Assembly: GCF_027923845.1 (NCBI RefSeq)
Contig: NZ_AP026933.1
Span: 496,001 to 560,000 of the forward strand
Direction: 5' to 3'
Source: Spiroplasma ixodetis
Lineage (GTDB): Bacteria > Bacillota_I > Bacilli_A > Mycoplasmatales > VBWQ01
DNA: 64,000 nt
Numbering within the stretch: the stretch's first letter is position 1; the number at the start of each line of letters is the position of its first letter. Both the position numbers and the translations under genes were made by a program. Shown in pieces: positions 10,109 to 22,081 of this stretch. The notes beneath the pieces are model-generated. The model was not told where the DNA came from. It made no database searches and worked only from the letters and a program-made list of their open reading frames with translations.

Positions 10109-10507
10109 TTATTTTTCATTATTTAATTTAATAAGATCATTAATAGCAATACTTAAATTATTACAATAAGTTCCTAGGACTAAACTAACACTATCGTCTT
10201 GGTCTAAAATACCACGATTTTTAATTTTTTTAAGATTATTAAAATTAATTTTTGAATGATCAATAATCTCTACCTTAATTTTATTTGCTGTTGCTGTTGT
10301 CCCTTTAATATTATCAATTCCTCCTAAATCAACAATAAAATTTTGTAATTTAAATGGGAATTTTTGTGGTTTATTAATGGGTTTTAAACTACTTTCTTGT
10401 TGATTGCGTAATTTTTTAGCTGTACTAACATTTCATATTCAAATCCCAATACTAGCCACAGCAAATAACAATGCAATAACTAATAATACTATTTGTCAAA
10501 TTGGCAT
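10109..10507 (-). CDS. Membrane-anchored PTS EIIB-like protein lacking the catalytic cysteine (132 aa)
   Basis: ATG 10507 follows AAGGAAGG. One N-terminal transmembrane helix (about residues 5-27, with TGA read as Trp three times) and a linker precede a domain resembling glucose-type EIIB (IVDLGGIDNIKGT start). The phosphorylated Cys of the CATR motif is absent (TATAN), so phosphotransfer is unlikely. Mollicutes carry such orphan EIIB-like proteins beside NAD kinase, as here. A regulatory or scaffolding role is possible but unproven. Confidence 0.7.
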
Positions 10508-10545
10508 GATTACCTTCCTTAATTAATATATTTTTAAATATTTTC

Positions 10546-11364
10546 TTAATCTTCTTGAATAAAAGCTTTTTTTACTTTAGCAAGTAAAGAATGATGATTA
10601 AGTCGATATTCTAAAACTTGTAACGTTAATTTTGATAATTTAATTGTTACCTTATCATTTAGTTTATCATTAAAATCAAAAGTATCAACAATTAATTTTC
10701 CAAGATCGCTCAATTTACTATCTTTTTGAATATTTTTCAAAGTAATTTCATGATTTTCATCCAAAATTAGTGGTGAATTTAAACTGCGATAACTATTATT
10801 AGTTACTGGAGCAATTTCATGAAATTGCATTAAGTTATGATTTGAAATTAAAACAGCACCACCAAGTGATTTCATTAAACCCGTCGAACCAGTTCTTGTT
10901 GCAATAACTAAACCAGAACCACGAAAGTTTTCAAATAATTGATTATTAATTAACACTTGACATGAAAGAGTTGTTGTTAAATTAACAAATTTAACTTCAT
11001 TAATAGCATATAAAATCTTATTATTAATATTTACTTCTAATAATGAAAATTTATTTACTATTAAATTATTATCATTTTTATCAATTCACATTAATACTTT
11101 GTCAACTTCTGTGTTTAAAAAGTTTTCATAAAAACCAAGATTACCACATTTAAAACTAACAAACTTAACAGTATTGAGTATATTATTATAATCATGAACA
11201 GCTTTTAAAAATGTTCCATCACCACCAATAATAAAAACAATATCTGGAAAAGAAGTATCTTCAAGTGCTTTAAGGGCCAATAACTTGGCCCTTAATTCCT
11301 TAGCTAATGATTGAGAATTCTCATATTTATTAGCAATAATTGTAAATTTATAATTTTTCATCAT
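10546..11364 (-). CDS. nadK: NAD kinase
   Basis: NAD kinase phosphorylates NAD to NADP. The 272-residue product has the GGDGTFLKAVHDY motif near residue 60, a substrate loop FKCGNLGFY, and the Gly-rich ATRTGSTGLMKSLGG segment. A TGA between the two halves encodes Trp (near 11084). ATG 11364 is chosen because it has an upstream GGA and lies 20 bases after the spx stop; a TTG at 11373 is possible. Co-transcription with spx is likely. Confidence 0.9.
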
Positions 11365-11384
11365 GTATTCCAATCATATTTCAA

Positions 11385-11780
11385 TTAAAATATTTCACAA
11401 GAATCTTCAAATTCGTTTTCAATAGAACCACGTAAAAATAATTCAATCTCATCTTCATTATAACCAATTTGAATACGTTGTTTATTTTCTTGAACAATAA
11501 TTGGACGTTTTAAAACAGTTGGTGAAGTTTTAATTAAATCAAAAACTTGTAACATTGTTAACTTTTCAATATTAATAGCATGTGTTTTAATAAACTTTGC
11601 TCTTGTTGAAATAATATCACCAACACCATTTGGTACAAATTTTAATAATAATTTAATTTCAGTATCGGTCAATGGATTATGGATAATATTACGTTTAATA
11701 TATGGAATTTTATGCTTATCAAAAAATTGAATAACTTTTTTTGAAGACAAACAACTTGGCGAAACATATATTTTAATCAT
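11385..11780 (-). CDS. spxA: Spx/ArsC-family regulator
   Basis: 131 residues with the Spx/arsenate-reductase thioredoxin-like fold. Spx binds the RNA polymerase alpha subunit and controls thiol-stress genes. The N-terminal redox motif is CLSS rather than CxxC, and the conserved LKRPIIV segment is near residue 91. ATG 11780 has GAGGGG upstream. The gene is first in a unit with nadK and the EIIB-like gene, an order also known from Mycoplasma genitalium (MG127-MG129). No zinc-binding extension is seen. Confidence 0.8.
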   Translation of the reverse strand: MIKIYVSPSCLSSKKVIQFFDKHKIPYIKRNIIHNPLTDTEIKLLLKFVPNGVGDIISTRAKFIKTHAINIEKLTMLQVFDLIKTSPTVLKRPIIVQENKQRIQIGYNEDEIELFLRGSIENEFEDSCEIF

Positions 11781-12029
11781 GACAATACCCCTCTTTGCTT
11801 TTAGACTACATTTGATTTAAATACTCTTTTTTTAAAATTAATATTTTTTTATCTTTTAAAGATAAAAGTTAATAAACTCTACATTACTATAATAATATAT
11901 ATTTCCACACTATCTTTGACCAAACTTAGAAAATAAGTACATGAAAGAGCTTTTCCGCTATATCCTTCACCCACATATTATATCATATTATTTTTTGAAA
12001 AATAGATACTTTTATTCCTTAAATTTTAT
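11781..12029 (-). promoter_or_regulatory. Long spx upstream region with a -10 box and possible structured leader
   Basis: On the minus strand a TATAAT lies at 11977-11982, about 200 bases before the spx start, without a good -35. The leader between holds a less AT-rich block (11905-11970) and a palindrome around 11846-11868 (TTTATCTT/AAGATAAA arms). No gene is visible. A structured 5' leader is possible; I recognise no RNA family. Confidence 0.3.
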
Positions 12030-12523
12030 GCTGAATTATACTTGTAAGTGCAAGTAAATAAAATTGCAAAAAATTCTCATATAAAAATTTCATAATGCTA
12101 AATTTAGTTTAGAAAAAGTAAGGAGTTTTTATATGAGTTATAAACATATTGGGATAGATGAAAGAATTTATATTGAGAATCAATTGAAATTTAAAGTTAA
12201 AATTAGTGAAATAGCTAAAAATCTTAATCGAAGTATTAGTACTATTATTCGAGAAGTTAATAGAAATAAAGATAATGATCATTATTTTTCATTAATTGCA
12301 CAAAATAAAGCTGTAAATAGAAAAAAATCACATATTATTTTTCATAAGTTTAAATATAAAGATTTAGTCAAATATATACAACAAAAACTATTATTGGGCT
12401 GATCACCTGAACAAATTTATGGCAGAATTAAAAATTTTCATAAACAATGAGCTATCAGCTTTAAAACAATTTACAATTGAATTTATTCTGGATTATTTGA
12501 TAAAGTTACTAGTAAAAATTTAA

Positions 12524-13386
12524 GAACCTGTTTAGAATCTTTTAGAAAATAAGGTAAAATTACTATATATTTTAAAATAAGAGGTATATATGCATAAAAA
12601 TTATCCAAGTCATGTTACTAAAGAACAATTTGAGAACATAAAATCAACTTTAGAAAACAGCAAAAAGAAAACAAAACCAAGAAATTTAGATTTATATGAA
12701 GTGTTTTGTGCAGTTTTATATGTATTAAAAAGTGGTTGTCAATGAAGAATGTTACCAAAAAATTTTCCAAAATGACAAACTGTATATTATTATTTCCAAA
12801 TTTGAAGTAAAAACAATGATAAAGAACCTAGTGTATTGCAATTAATTTTAAAAAAATTAGTTAAAAAGATTCGTATTAAGAATCATCGAAAAGAAAAAAC
12901 TAGTTTTTGTATAATTGATTCGCAAAGTGTTAAAAATACAGATACTACTGAAAATAAAGGTTATGATGCTGGTAAAAAGATTTCAGTAATAAAACGTCAT
13001 ATTGCAGTTGATACGCAAGGTTTACCACATGCAATTTACATAACTACAGCAGAAAAAACAGATCGTAATAGTGCTATCATAATGATTAAAAGTGAAAAAG
13101 AAAATCTTTCTACAGTTCAAAAAATAATAGTAGATGCTGGCTATACTGGTGAAAAATTTGCTTCTGCAATCAAAACAATCATAAATGCAAATGTTGAAGT
13201 TGTAAAACGTAATGAATTACATTCTTTTGTAGTACTACCAAAAAGATGAGTTGTAGAACGAAGCTTTGCATGATTAGAAAAATGCAGAAGATTATGAAAA
13301 AATTGTGAAAGAAAACTAAATACTAGTTTACAAATGGTTGTTCTGTCCTTTATTTCAATTTTATTAAAAAGATTCTAAACAGGTTC
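12524..13386 (+). mobile_element. IS5-family (IS427-like) element, copy 1 (863 bp)
   Basis: The termini are GAACCTGTTTAGAATC and its exact complement GATTCTAAACAGGTTC. A 3-bp duplication TAA flanks the element (12521-12523 and 13387-13389). It lies in the IS30 transposase gene. Confidence 0.9.
12590..13378 (+). CDS. IS5-family transposase (262 aa, single intact frame)
   Basis: ATG 12590 follows AGAGGT. The N-terminal domain has SGCQWRMLPKNFPKW, common to IS5 transposases. The catalytic D lies in CIIDSQSVKNTD, a second in IIVDAGYTGEKF, and the closing motif is VVERSFAWLEKCRRL. Trp codons are mostly TGA. Many IS427-type elements need a frameshift; this copy has one continuous frame and is the only clearly intact IS5 copy in the window. 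Confidence 0.88.
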
Positions 13387-13973
13387 TAAGAAGAAAAGGT
13401 AAAAAACGAAGATCTCAAGAAAATCGTGGTAAATTTAATGGTAAATCAATTAAAGAACGAGATAATAATGTTAATGATCGCATAACTCTTGGTCATTGAG
13501 AAGGAGATACTATAGTATCATCAAGAGGTAAAAGTAAATCATGTTTAATAACTTTAGTTGAAAGAGTATCATGATTTACTTTAGCAATGTTAGTTAAAAA
13601 CAAAACTACTAAAGTTATTAATAAAAATATCATTCATTATTTATCAATTCTTCCTAAAAATATTGTTAAAACTATTACTTTTGATCGTGGTAAAGAATTT
13701 GCAAATTGACAACAACTTGAAAAAAAGTTAGATGTGAAAATTTATTTTGCAAATCCATATTCACCTTGACAAAGAGGTACTAATGAAAATACTAATGGTT
13801 TAATTAGAGAAAAATTTCCTAAAAAATTTATTTTTTCAAAAACTAATAAAAATGAAGTTCATAAATTTATATTGTCTTTAAACCAAAGACCCAGAAAAAT
13901 ACTAAATTATCTTTCACCAATCGAATATTTGAATAGAAAAATAATTTAGTTGCACTTACCTTTACAATTTTGC

Positions 13974-14004
13974 AATTAAAATAGTACATAAAGGGAGAAA
14001 AGCC
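13974..14004 (+). repeat. Solo fragment of an IS1595-like right end
   Basis: Thirty-one bases directly after the IS30 end match the last 31 bases of IS1595-like copies (ATTAAAATAGTACATAAAGGG...AAAAGCC). No transposase part accompanies it, so it marks a deletion or recombination between an IS1595-like copy and IS30. Confidence 0.8.
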
Positions 14005-14258
14005 TTTTTTTATTACCAAATTGTGTTATGTTTAAACTATGAATTAAAGATACAGAACTCATTATGCATACTACTAAATTATTTGGATTTAAAATAGTAT
14101 TTAATTTATCTTTTATTGATTTTCCATTTCTTGTATTATCATAAAAAAAATAAAATAGTTGATAAACTAAGACCAGTTAATAATATTCCGGTGGAACTAA
14201 TTATAGTTCCAATTATAAATTCTTTAAAATATTTACTGTTATTATTTTGAATAGGCAT
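14005..14258 (-). pseudogene. Remnant of a small membrane-protein gene
   Basis: ATG 14258 has AAGGAG upstream and opens a 40-codon frame with one long hydrophobic stretch (IIGTIISSTGILLTGLSL) that stops at TAA 14136 just after an A/T run. Another frame continues as YDNTRNGKSIKDKLNTIL down to the repeat fragment, consistent with a frameshift. It recalls, weakly, the small membrane proteins at 1135 and 28304. Function unknown. Confidence 0.45.
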
Positions 14259-14300
14259 GTTTAGTTAACTCCTTGTTTTTTACGCATAAAAATTATTTAT

Positions 14301-15239
14301 CGGACTTCTCCCCACATGTACTTGTGGAGGGAATAATGAAACTGAATGAATTCAACAATGCTTTTCAAACTGAACAGCAATGTCTTGCATATATAGCAAA
14401 TTTGAAAGAAAACAAATGTATTAGGTGTTTTAATTTTAATTTGAATACTTCTGATTTAAAAAGAATGAGATGTTTAAAATGTAATCAAACATTTAGCATT
14501 CTCACAGGCACCATATTTTTAAGGTCACAAACATCTTTAACATCTTGGTTTTATCTTATCTTTAGATGAATAAACACCAAACATGGAATTCCATCAACAG
14601 ATATTGCAAAAGAATTGGGAGTGACTTTGAAAACTGCTTGAAGAATGACTCATAAAATCAGAACACGTATTGCAAAACAAAAACCTCAATTTATTGTTGA
14701 AGGTACAGTGCAAATTGATGAAATGTATCTTTCACATATGGGTTTTAAAAAACAAGGAAGATCCTTGGTGAATAAAACCTTGATTGTTGGCATTTATCAA
14801 AAAACAACCAATAATTTAATTGTGAAAGTATTGAAAAACGCAAAGAGTAAAAATCTTTTGCAGTTTGCAAAAAACCACATTTCTTCAAAATGTCTTGTAT
14901 ATACTGATTCTTGAAAAGGATATTGCGATTTTAAATCAGTTTTCACTAAGCATGAAACAGTTAACCATCAAGATGGCTATGTTTCAAAAATTGGTGTAAA
15001 TACCAACCAAATTGAATCAGTTTGAAAACATATAAGAAGAACATTTAAAACACATATCAAAGTTGCAAAACATCATGTTCATTTATATGCTAAAGAAGCT
15101 GCATATAAATTCAACAAGATACCTAGTTTTGAAACTGTAATTCTATGTTTGATTTAAAAATGTGGGGAGAAGTCCGTAGATAGGCTTTTCTCATCATTTA
15201 TGTGATAAAATTAAAATAGTACATAAAGGGAGAAAAGCC
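14301..15239 (+). mobile_element. IS1595-like element, variant B, copy 2 (939 bp)
   Basis: The left end is CGGACTTCTCCCCACA and the right end GGGAGAAAAGCC; the 8-bp duplication TTATTTAT lies at 14293-14300 and 15240-15247. Variant B differs from A at many positions (NAFQTEQQ versus NTFQTEKQ) and at the third base of the terminus. Confidence 0.9.
14336..15157 (+). CDS. IS1595-like transposase, variant B (273 aa, intact)
   Basis: Same length and motif order as variant A: zinc ribbon CIRC/CLKC, DEMYLSHMG, YTDSWKGY and NQIESVWKHIRR. GGAGG precedes ATG 14336. This is the only variant B copy fully inside the window without a frameshift. Confidence 0.85.
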
Positions 15240-15359
15240 TTATTTATTTTTAATTATTTACTTTAAAATAAAGAAAATTTAATTTTATAATTTCATTATA
15301 TTATAATTCAAATTATAAATAAAATTTGACAGTAAAATATATGTTAAATTTTTTTATAA

Positions 15360-16437
15360 GCAAAATTGTAAAGGTAAGTGCAACTAAATTATTTTTCTAT
15401 TCAAATATTCGATTGGTGAAAGATAATTTAGTATTTTTCTGGGTCTTTGGTTTAAAGACAATATAAATTTATGAACTTCATTTTTATTAGTTTTTGAAAA
15501 AATAAATTTTTTAGGAAATTTTTCTCTAATTAAACCATTAGTATTTTCATTAGTACCTCTTTGTCAAGGTGAATATGGATTTGCAAAATAAATTTTCACA
15601 TCTAACTTTTTTTCAAGTTGTTGTCAATTTGCAAATTCTTTACCACGATCAAAAGTAATAGTTTTAACAATATTTTTAGGAAGAATTGATAAATAATGAA
15701 TGATATTTTTATTAATAACTTTAGTAGTTTTGTTTTTAACTAACATTGCTAAAGTAAATCGTGATACTCTTTCAACTAAAGTTATTAAACATGATTTACT
15801 TTTACCTCTTGATGATACTATAGTATCTCCTTCTCAATGACCAAGAGTTATGCGATCATTAACATTATTATCTCGTTCTTTAATTGATTTACCATTAAAT
15901 TTACCACGATTTTCTTGAGATCTTCGTTTTTTACCTTTTCTTCTTAAATTTTTACTAGTAACTTTATCAAATAATCCAGAATAAATTCAATTGTAAATTG
16001 TTTTAAAGCTGATAGCTCATTGTTTATGAAAATTTTTAATTCTGCCATAAATTTGTTCAGGTGATCAGCCCAATAATAGTTTTTGTTGTATATATTTGAC
16101 TAAATCTTTATATTTAAACTTATGAAAAATAATATGTGATTTTTTTCTATTTACAGCTTTATTTTGTGCAATTAATGAAAAATAATGATCATTATCTTTA
16201 TTTCTATTAACTTCTCGAATAATAGTACTAATACTTCGATTAAGATTTTTAGCTATTTCATTAATTTTAACTTTAAATTTCAATTGATTCTCAATATAAA
16301 TTCTTTCATCTATCCCAATATGTTTATAACTCATATAAAAACTCCTTACTTTTTCTAAACTAAATTTAGCATTATGAAATTTTTATATGAGAATTTTTTG
16401 CAATTTTATTTACTTGCACTTACAAGTATAATTCAGC
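15360..16437 (-). mobile_element. IS30-family element, copy 2 (1078 bp)
   Basis: Complete element in the opposite orientation to copy 1, with both terminal sequences. Its 5' end truncates the small gene at 16420-16563. The flanks do not form an obvious target duplication. Confidence 0.9.
15384..16334 (-). CDS. IS30-family transposase (316 aa, intact)
   Basis: ATG 16334 follows AAGGAG; stop TAG 15384. It has the N-terminal helix-turn-helix (SISTIIREVNRN) and a DDE core with HWEGDT, FDRGKEF and NENTNGLIREKFP. Several TGA codons are Trp. It is the only uninterrupted, in-frame IS30 transposase here. Confidence 0.9.
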
Positions 16438-16563
16438 TTTAATATATTTAAATAAATCTTTAACAACAATATTAACATCAATTGTTAATGTTAAATTTTG
16501 TATATTTGTTTGTATTTCTTCATACCTAGCTTCTTCTAACTTTTCTTCTTCATCAAAAAACAT
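16420..16563 (-). pseudogene. Small acidic protein gene truncated by IS30
   Basis: ATG 16563 has GGAGGG upstream. The 42 native residues are Glu-rich at the start (FFDEEEKLEEARYEE), then hydrophobic/beta-like, and run into IS30, where five foreign codons lead to a TAA at 16420. The missing 3' part is not seen elsewhere in the window. Function unknown. Confidence 0.5.
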
Positions 16564-16612
16564 AGTTTTCCCTCCATCCTATATTATAATTTTAACATTA
16601 TCCGTAACTAAA

Positions 16613-16647
16613 ACTAAAAAAATGAACAACTCAAAAAGTTGCTCATT
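16613..16647 (-). terminator. Rho-independent terminator after ptsG
   Basis: On the minus strand AATGAGCAACT and AGTTGTTCATT pair around a TTTTG loop and are followed by a run of seven T. It lies 20 bases beyond the ptsG stop. Confidence 0.8.
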
Positions 16648-16666
16648 TTTATATTTTAGTAATAGT

Positions 16667-18727
16667 TTATTTTGGAGTTCAAGTTTTTAATAAATCATTT
16701 TTAATATTACCTACTTGTGGCCCATAAATTACCTGAATAGCTGTACCTTTTTTAAAGATACCAACCGCACCAGTTGATTTTAAAATATTATCATCAATTT
16801 TAGTTTCATCAAAAACTGTAACACGCAATCTTGTAGCACAATTGTCTAATAATTTAACATTACTTCGTCCACCAAGACCTTTAAAAATATTTTCTAACAT
16901 ATCATTATTTTTATCTTTATTAGTATCAGGTGTTAATGTTTGTTTCTTTGTCATTTCTGCTTGTAAAGTTTTATGAATAGACTCTGCACCATCAAGATAG
17001 GTAATTTCAACTTTATTGGCAATTACTTTAATATTTTTAGTTCCACTTAATCTTAATAAAGCTTTTGAATAAATATTTGCATCTTTTAAAGTTGCAACTA
17101 ATACTTTATCTTTAGCGTTAACATCAATGATATTTAATGCTCCACCAAGTCCAAGTAATAAATTTTCTACTTTTGTTCTACCTTTTTTTGAAGACTTATC
17201 TAAAGAACTTTCAACACTTTGTAAAGCTAAGTTGGTTGCTAATTCTCCTTCTTCACGACCTAAAGTTTTGTAATTTCTTCACTTAATAATGTAATAGAAC
17301 CCAAAGAAATAAGCAGGTGCCATAATTAATCCAGTAACAAATACTCAATAGAATCCTGTTTCTTTACCAAGAATACTTGGTAATATTCCAAAGAAAGAAA
17401 AATCAATAAATCCAGCAGCAAAACCTTGACCAACAACTATATTTAATAAATACGCCATCATAAAACTAATTCCTGCCATAAATGCATGGAAAACAAAACA
17501 TAATGGTGCTACAAATAAGAATGAAAACAATAATGGTTCTGTAACTCCTGTTAAGAAAGAAGTTAGAGCAGCAGATCCTAAAATACCACCAACCATTTTT
17601 TTATTTTCTGGTCGTGCTAACATTCACATAGCAAGTGCTGCAAAGGGATAGCCATATTGCATATATGCAAATCGCCCACTCATAAACATTGTTCCCGGTG
17701 TTTGATTCATGTGTCCTACTGCATTAGAAGCAAATTGTCCAAAGAAAATATTGTACGCTCCAACAAAATGATCACCAGATTCATTAATTCAATTTCCACC
17801 AATTCCAGTATATCAGAAAGGCGCATATTGAACGTGATGCAATCCTGTTGGTATTAATAAACGCTCAGTAATTCCAAAAAACATTGCAATAAATGCTCCA
17901 CCAACTGTCGGATGAAAATTATCACCAGTTAACTGTCCATCAGTAAGTTGACCTGTATTCATACCAGCTGCTAAGCCATTACCAATTTCTCTAAAAGCAA
18001 TTAATAACATTGGTCAAATAAAGAAAAAAGCTAATCCCATTCCTATTCCAACAAAAACAGCTAAAATTGGCACAAAACGTTCACCACCAAAAAAAGCTAA
18101 TACTCTTGGCATACGAATATTGTATGAATGATTATGAACAATTGATACTAATCAACCAACAAGAATGCCACCTAAAACTGAAGTATCAAACGTAGGAAAT
18201 AATCCTAAGACAGAAGAAAATAAACCAGAAGATTTACCACTTTCTGGAGTAATCTTTGCACCTTCACCTAAACCTCATGGATCAAACCCCAACATTCCTG
18301 TTTTAGGATTTCAAAAAAACATGCCACTAATAACTGAAGTCATAACAATAAAAGTAATAAATCCAGAAAGAGCAGCTACACCTTTACTAGCTTTTGCAAA
18401 ACCAAAAGCAATAGAAATAGCAAAAATCAATCCTAAATTAGCAAAAACAACGTTTCCGGCTGATTGCATAATTGAAAAAATATTAATAATAGCAACAAGA
18501 CTATCATGATTAGGCAATTGCTTTAAAGCACTAGCAACTCCACCACCAATTCCTAACAATAAACCAGCTATTGGTAATGTAGCTATTGGTAAAACAATGG
18601 CTCTTGATAAGTTTTGCATTTTACCAAACATTTTGCCACCTAATTTATTGAAAGTTCCTTTAAAAGTAAAACTAGGATTTTTCTTATCCTCAGGAGATGT
18701 TTGTTTACTATGAAAAAATTTACTCAT
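16667..18727 (-). CDS. ptsG: PTS glucose-type permease EIIC with two EIIB domains (686 aa)
   Basis: Residues about 45-440 form the multi-helix EIIC domain, with the sugar-site motifs [17 protein letters not shown] and [12 protein letters not shown]. Two EIIB domains follow: the first ([16 protein letters not shown]) has no catalytic Cys, the second has the phosphorylated Cys in [10 protein letters not shown] near residue 615. It imports and phosphorylates a hexose using phosphate from an EIIA encoded elsewhere; the YAPFW motif favours glucose over N-acetylglucosamine, but this is inference. TGA codons are Trp. GGAGGTGAG precedes ATG 18727. The upstream leader has repeated sites. Confidence 0.85.
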
Positions 18728-18740
18728 TTTCTCACCTCCA

Positions 18741-18818
18741 TTCTATATTGTTCTATACAGATGAGAATTTTATTCTATACAGATAAAAATATTATATATA
18801 TAATAGTAAAAATAACAA
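18741..18818 (-). promoter_or_regulatory. ptsG promoter with repeated 12-bp sites in the leader
   Basis: On the minus strand -35 TTGTTA (18813-18818) and -10 TATAAT (18791-18796) are 16 bases apart. Just downstream, ATCTGTATAGAA occurs twice (18773-18784 and 18751-18762), 22 bases apart, with a partial third copy at 18741-18750. They may be repressor operators or an RNA antiterminator target. Confidence 0.55.
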
Positions 18819-19028
18819 TAAAATAAATAAAAACGATTTTTTTACTACTATAATAGTAATTTCGGAGAAATTTTATAATCTATATAGATATTATTAATAA
18901 CTACTATAAATTTTAATAGTATATTGTAATTAAAAAAATAGTAAATATTTTAAAACACTTACTATTTTTTTTTAATTTTAAGTATTAATTTAAATTAAAT
19001 CAAATATCTAAACCAATAAATTTAATAA

Positions 19029-19969
19029 CGAACTTCTCCCCACATGTACTTGTGGAGGAAACAATGAAATTGAATGAGTTCAATAATACTTTTCAAACTG
19101 AAAAACAATGTCTTGCATATATAGCAAGTTTGAAACAAATCAAATGTAGTAGGTGTTCTAGTTTTAATTTGAATACTTCTAATTTAAGAAGAATGAGATG
19201 TTTGAAATGTTATCAAACATTCAGTATTCTCACGGGCACTATATTTTCAAAGTCACAAACACCTTTAATATCTTGGTTTTATCTCATTTTTAGATGAATA
19301 AACACCAAACATGGAATTTCATCAACTGATGTTGCAAAAGAATTGGGAGTGACCTTGAAAACAGCTTGAAGAATGGGTCATAAAATCCGAAGTGCCATTG
19401 CTAAACAAAAACCTCAATTCATTGTTGAAGGCATAGTGCAAATGGATGAAATGTATCTTTCACATATGGGGTTTAAAAAACAAGGAAGATCCTTGTTGAA
19501 TAAAACCTTGATTGTTGGCATTTATCAAAAAACAACCAACAATCTGATTGTGAAAGTATTGAAAAACGCAAACAGTAAAAATCTTTTGCAGTTTGCAATA
19601 AACCACATTTCTTCAAAGTGTGTTGTACATACTGATTTTTGAAAAGGATATCGCGATTTGAAATCGGTTTTCACTAAGCATGAAACAGTTAACCATCAAG
19701 ATGGCTATGTTTCAAAAACTGGTGTAAATACCAACCAAATTGAGTCAGTATGAAAACATATACGAAGAACATTTAAAACACATATCAAAGTTGCAAAACA
19801 TCATATTCATTTATATGCAAAAGAAGCTGCATATAAATTCAATAACATACCTAGTTTTGAAACTGTAATGCTATGTTTTATTTAAAAATGTGGGGAGAAG
19901 TTCGTAGATAGGCTTTTCTCAGCATTTATGTGATAAGATTTAAAAATAGTACATAAAGGGAGAAAAGCC
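19029..19969 (+). mobile_element. IS1595-like element, variant A, copy 3 (941 bp)
   Basis: Complete, with 8-bp duplication TTTAATAA at 19021-19028 and 19970-19977. It is inserted in the last codons of the DUF1146 gene at the end of the ATP synthase operon. Confidence 0.92.
19064..19885 (+). CDS. IS1595-like transposase, variant A (273 aa, intact)
   Basis: Nearly identical to the copy at 4631, with a few changes (CLKCYQTF for CLKCHQTF, GIYQKTT for GIYEKTT). All zinc-ribbon cysteines and core acidic residues are kept. It is transcribed against the ATP synthase operon. Confidence 0.85.
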
Positions 19970-20169
19970 TTTAATAATTAACGTACCAATACAATAAGTA
20001 AAAACTAAAGTTGTTAACATATATAAAATTCATGATTCTTTTACTCTTTTATGATCAAGAAATTTATTAAAAGGAATTGCTTTTACAGCAAATCCGCTAG
20101 CAATAAAACTAAAAAGATAAATACTTATTTCAATTATTCATTTTATTAAATGTGAATCATGCATATTTA

Positions 20170-20487
20170 TTAACCTCCACTAACCCTTTTAATACGTTCA
20201 TCAAATACCTTTGTTTCTTGCTCTTTTAAAATTGATGTATATTCAACTTTATCACTAATAATACGAACCATATGTAAATCAGTTACCAAAAGTCCACCAG
20301 AAATCGTTAAATTACGAATTTTTTCTTTAATTTTAAATGACATTTTTGATATTTGAATATTAGCAATCAAAGGTGTATGCCATTCAAGAATACCAACATA
20401 GCCTTCAGTTGTTTTAACATTAACTCACTGTACTTCTCCATCGAAAAAAATACCATCAGGAGTAATAATTTTAATATTTAATGCCAT
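20170..20487 (-). CDS. atpC: F1 ATP synthase epsilon subunit, short form (105 aa)
   Basis: Central-stalk subunit. The N-terminal beta-sandwich is complete (IITPDGIFFDGEVQWVNVKT, EGYVGILEWHTPLIA). After about residue 85 the usual C-terminal helical hairpin of about 45 residues is mostly missing: the protein ends KVFDERIKRVSGG. That hairpin inhibits ATP hydrolysis in other bacteria, so inhibition may be lost. A TGA is read as Trp near residue 21. It starts 14 bases after atpD. Confidence 0.85.
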
Positions 20488-20501
20488 ACTATCACCTTCA
20501 A

Positions 20502-22070
<1,569 letters not shown>

Positions 22071-22081
22071 TTACTCCTTTA

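Larger units (their letters stand above)
12133..13949 (+). pseudogene. IS30-family transposase, split by IS5
   Basis: ATG 12133 follows AAGGAG. The N-terminal part (HIGIDERIYIENQLK, SISTIIREVNRN) is the helix-turn-helix region typical of IS30. The reading frame is cut at 12523 and resumes at 13387, with VSSRGKSKS, FDRGKEF and NGLIREKFP catalytic-core segments, ending at TAG 13949. Without the IS5 it would be a normal 316-residue protein. Confidence 0.85.
12030..13973 (+). mobile_element. IS30-family element, copy 1, interrupted by IS5
   Basis: The ends are GCTGAATTATACTTGTAAGTGC (12030) and the complement of GCAAAATTGTAAAGGTAAGTGC (to 13973), imperfect inverted repeats shared with four other copies. 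Removing the IS5 copy at 12524-13386 and one TAA duplicate restores the 1078-bp element exactly. Confidence 0.85.
18985..20164 (-). pseudogene. DUF1146 (YwzB-like) membrane protein, 3' end disrupted by IS1595-like copy
   Basis: ATG 20164 follows GGAGG, 6 bases after the atpC stop. Two hydrophobic helices flank an IPFNKFLDHKRV segment, as in the DUF1146 family that often follows atpC in Firmicutes. After GTLIIK the frame enters the IS and ends nine codons later; skipping the IS and one 8-bp repeat restores a tail FIGLDIWFNLN and TAA at 18985. Most of the protein is kept, so some function may remain. Role unknown. Confidence 0.7.
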
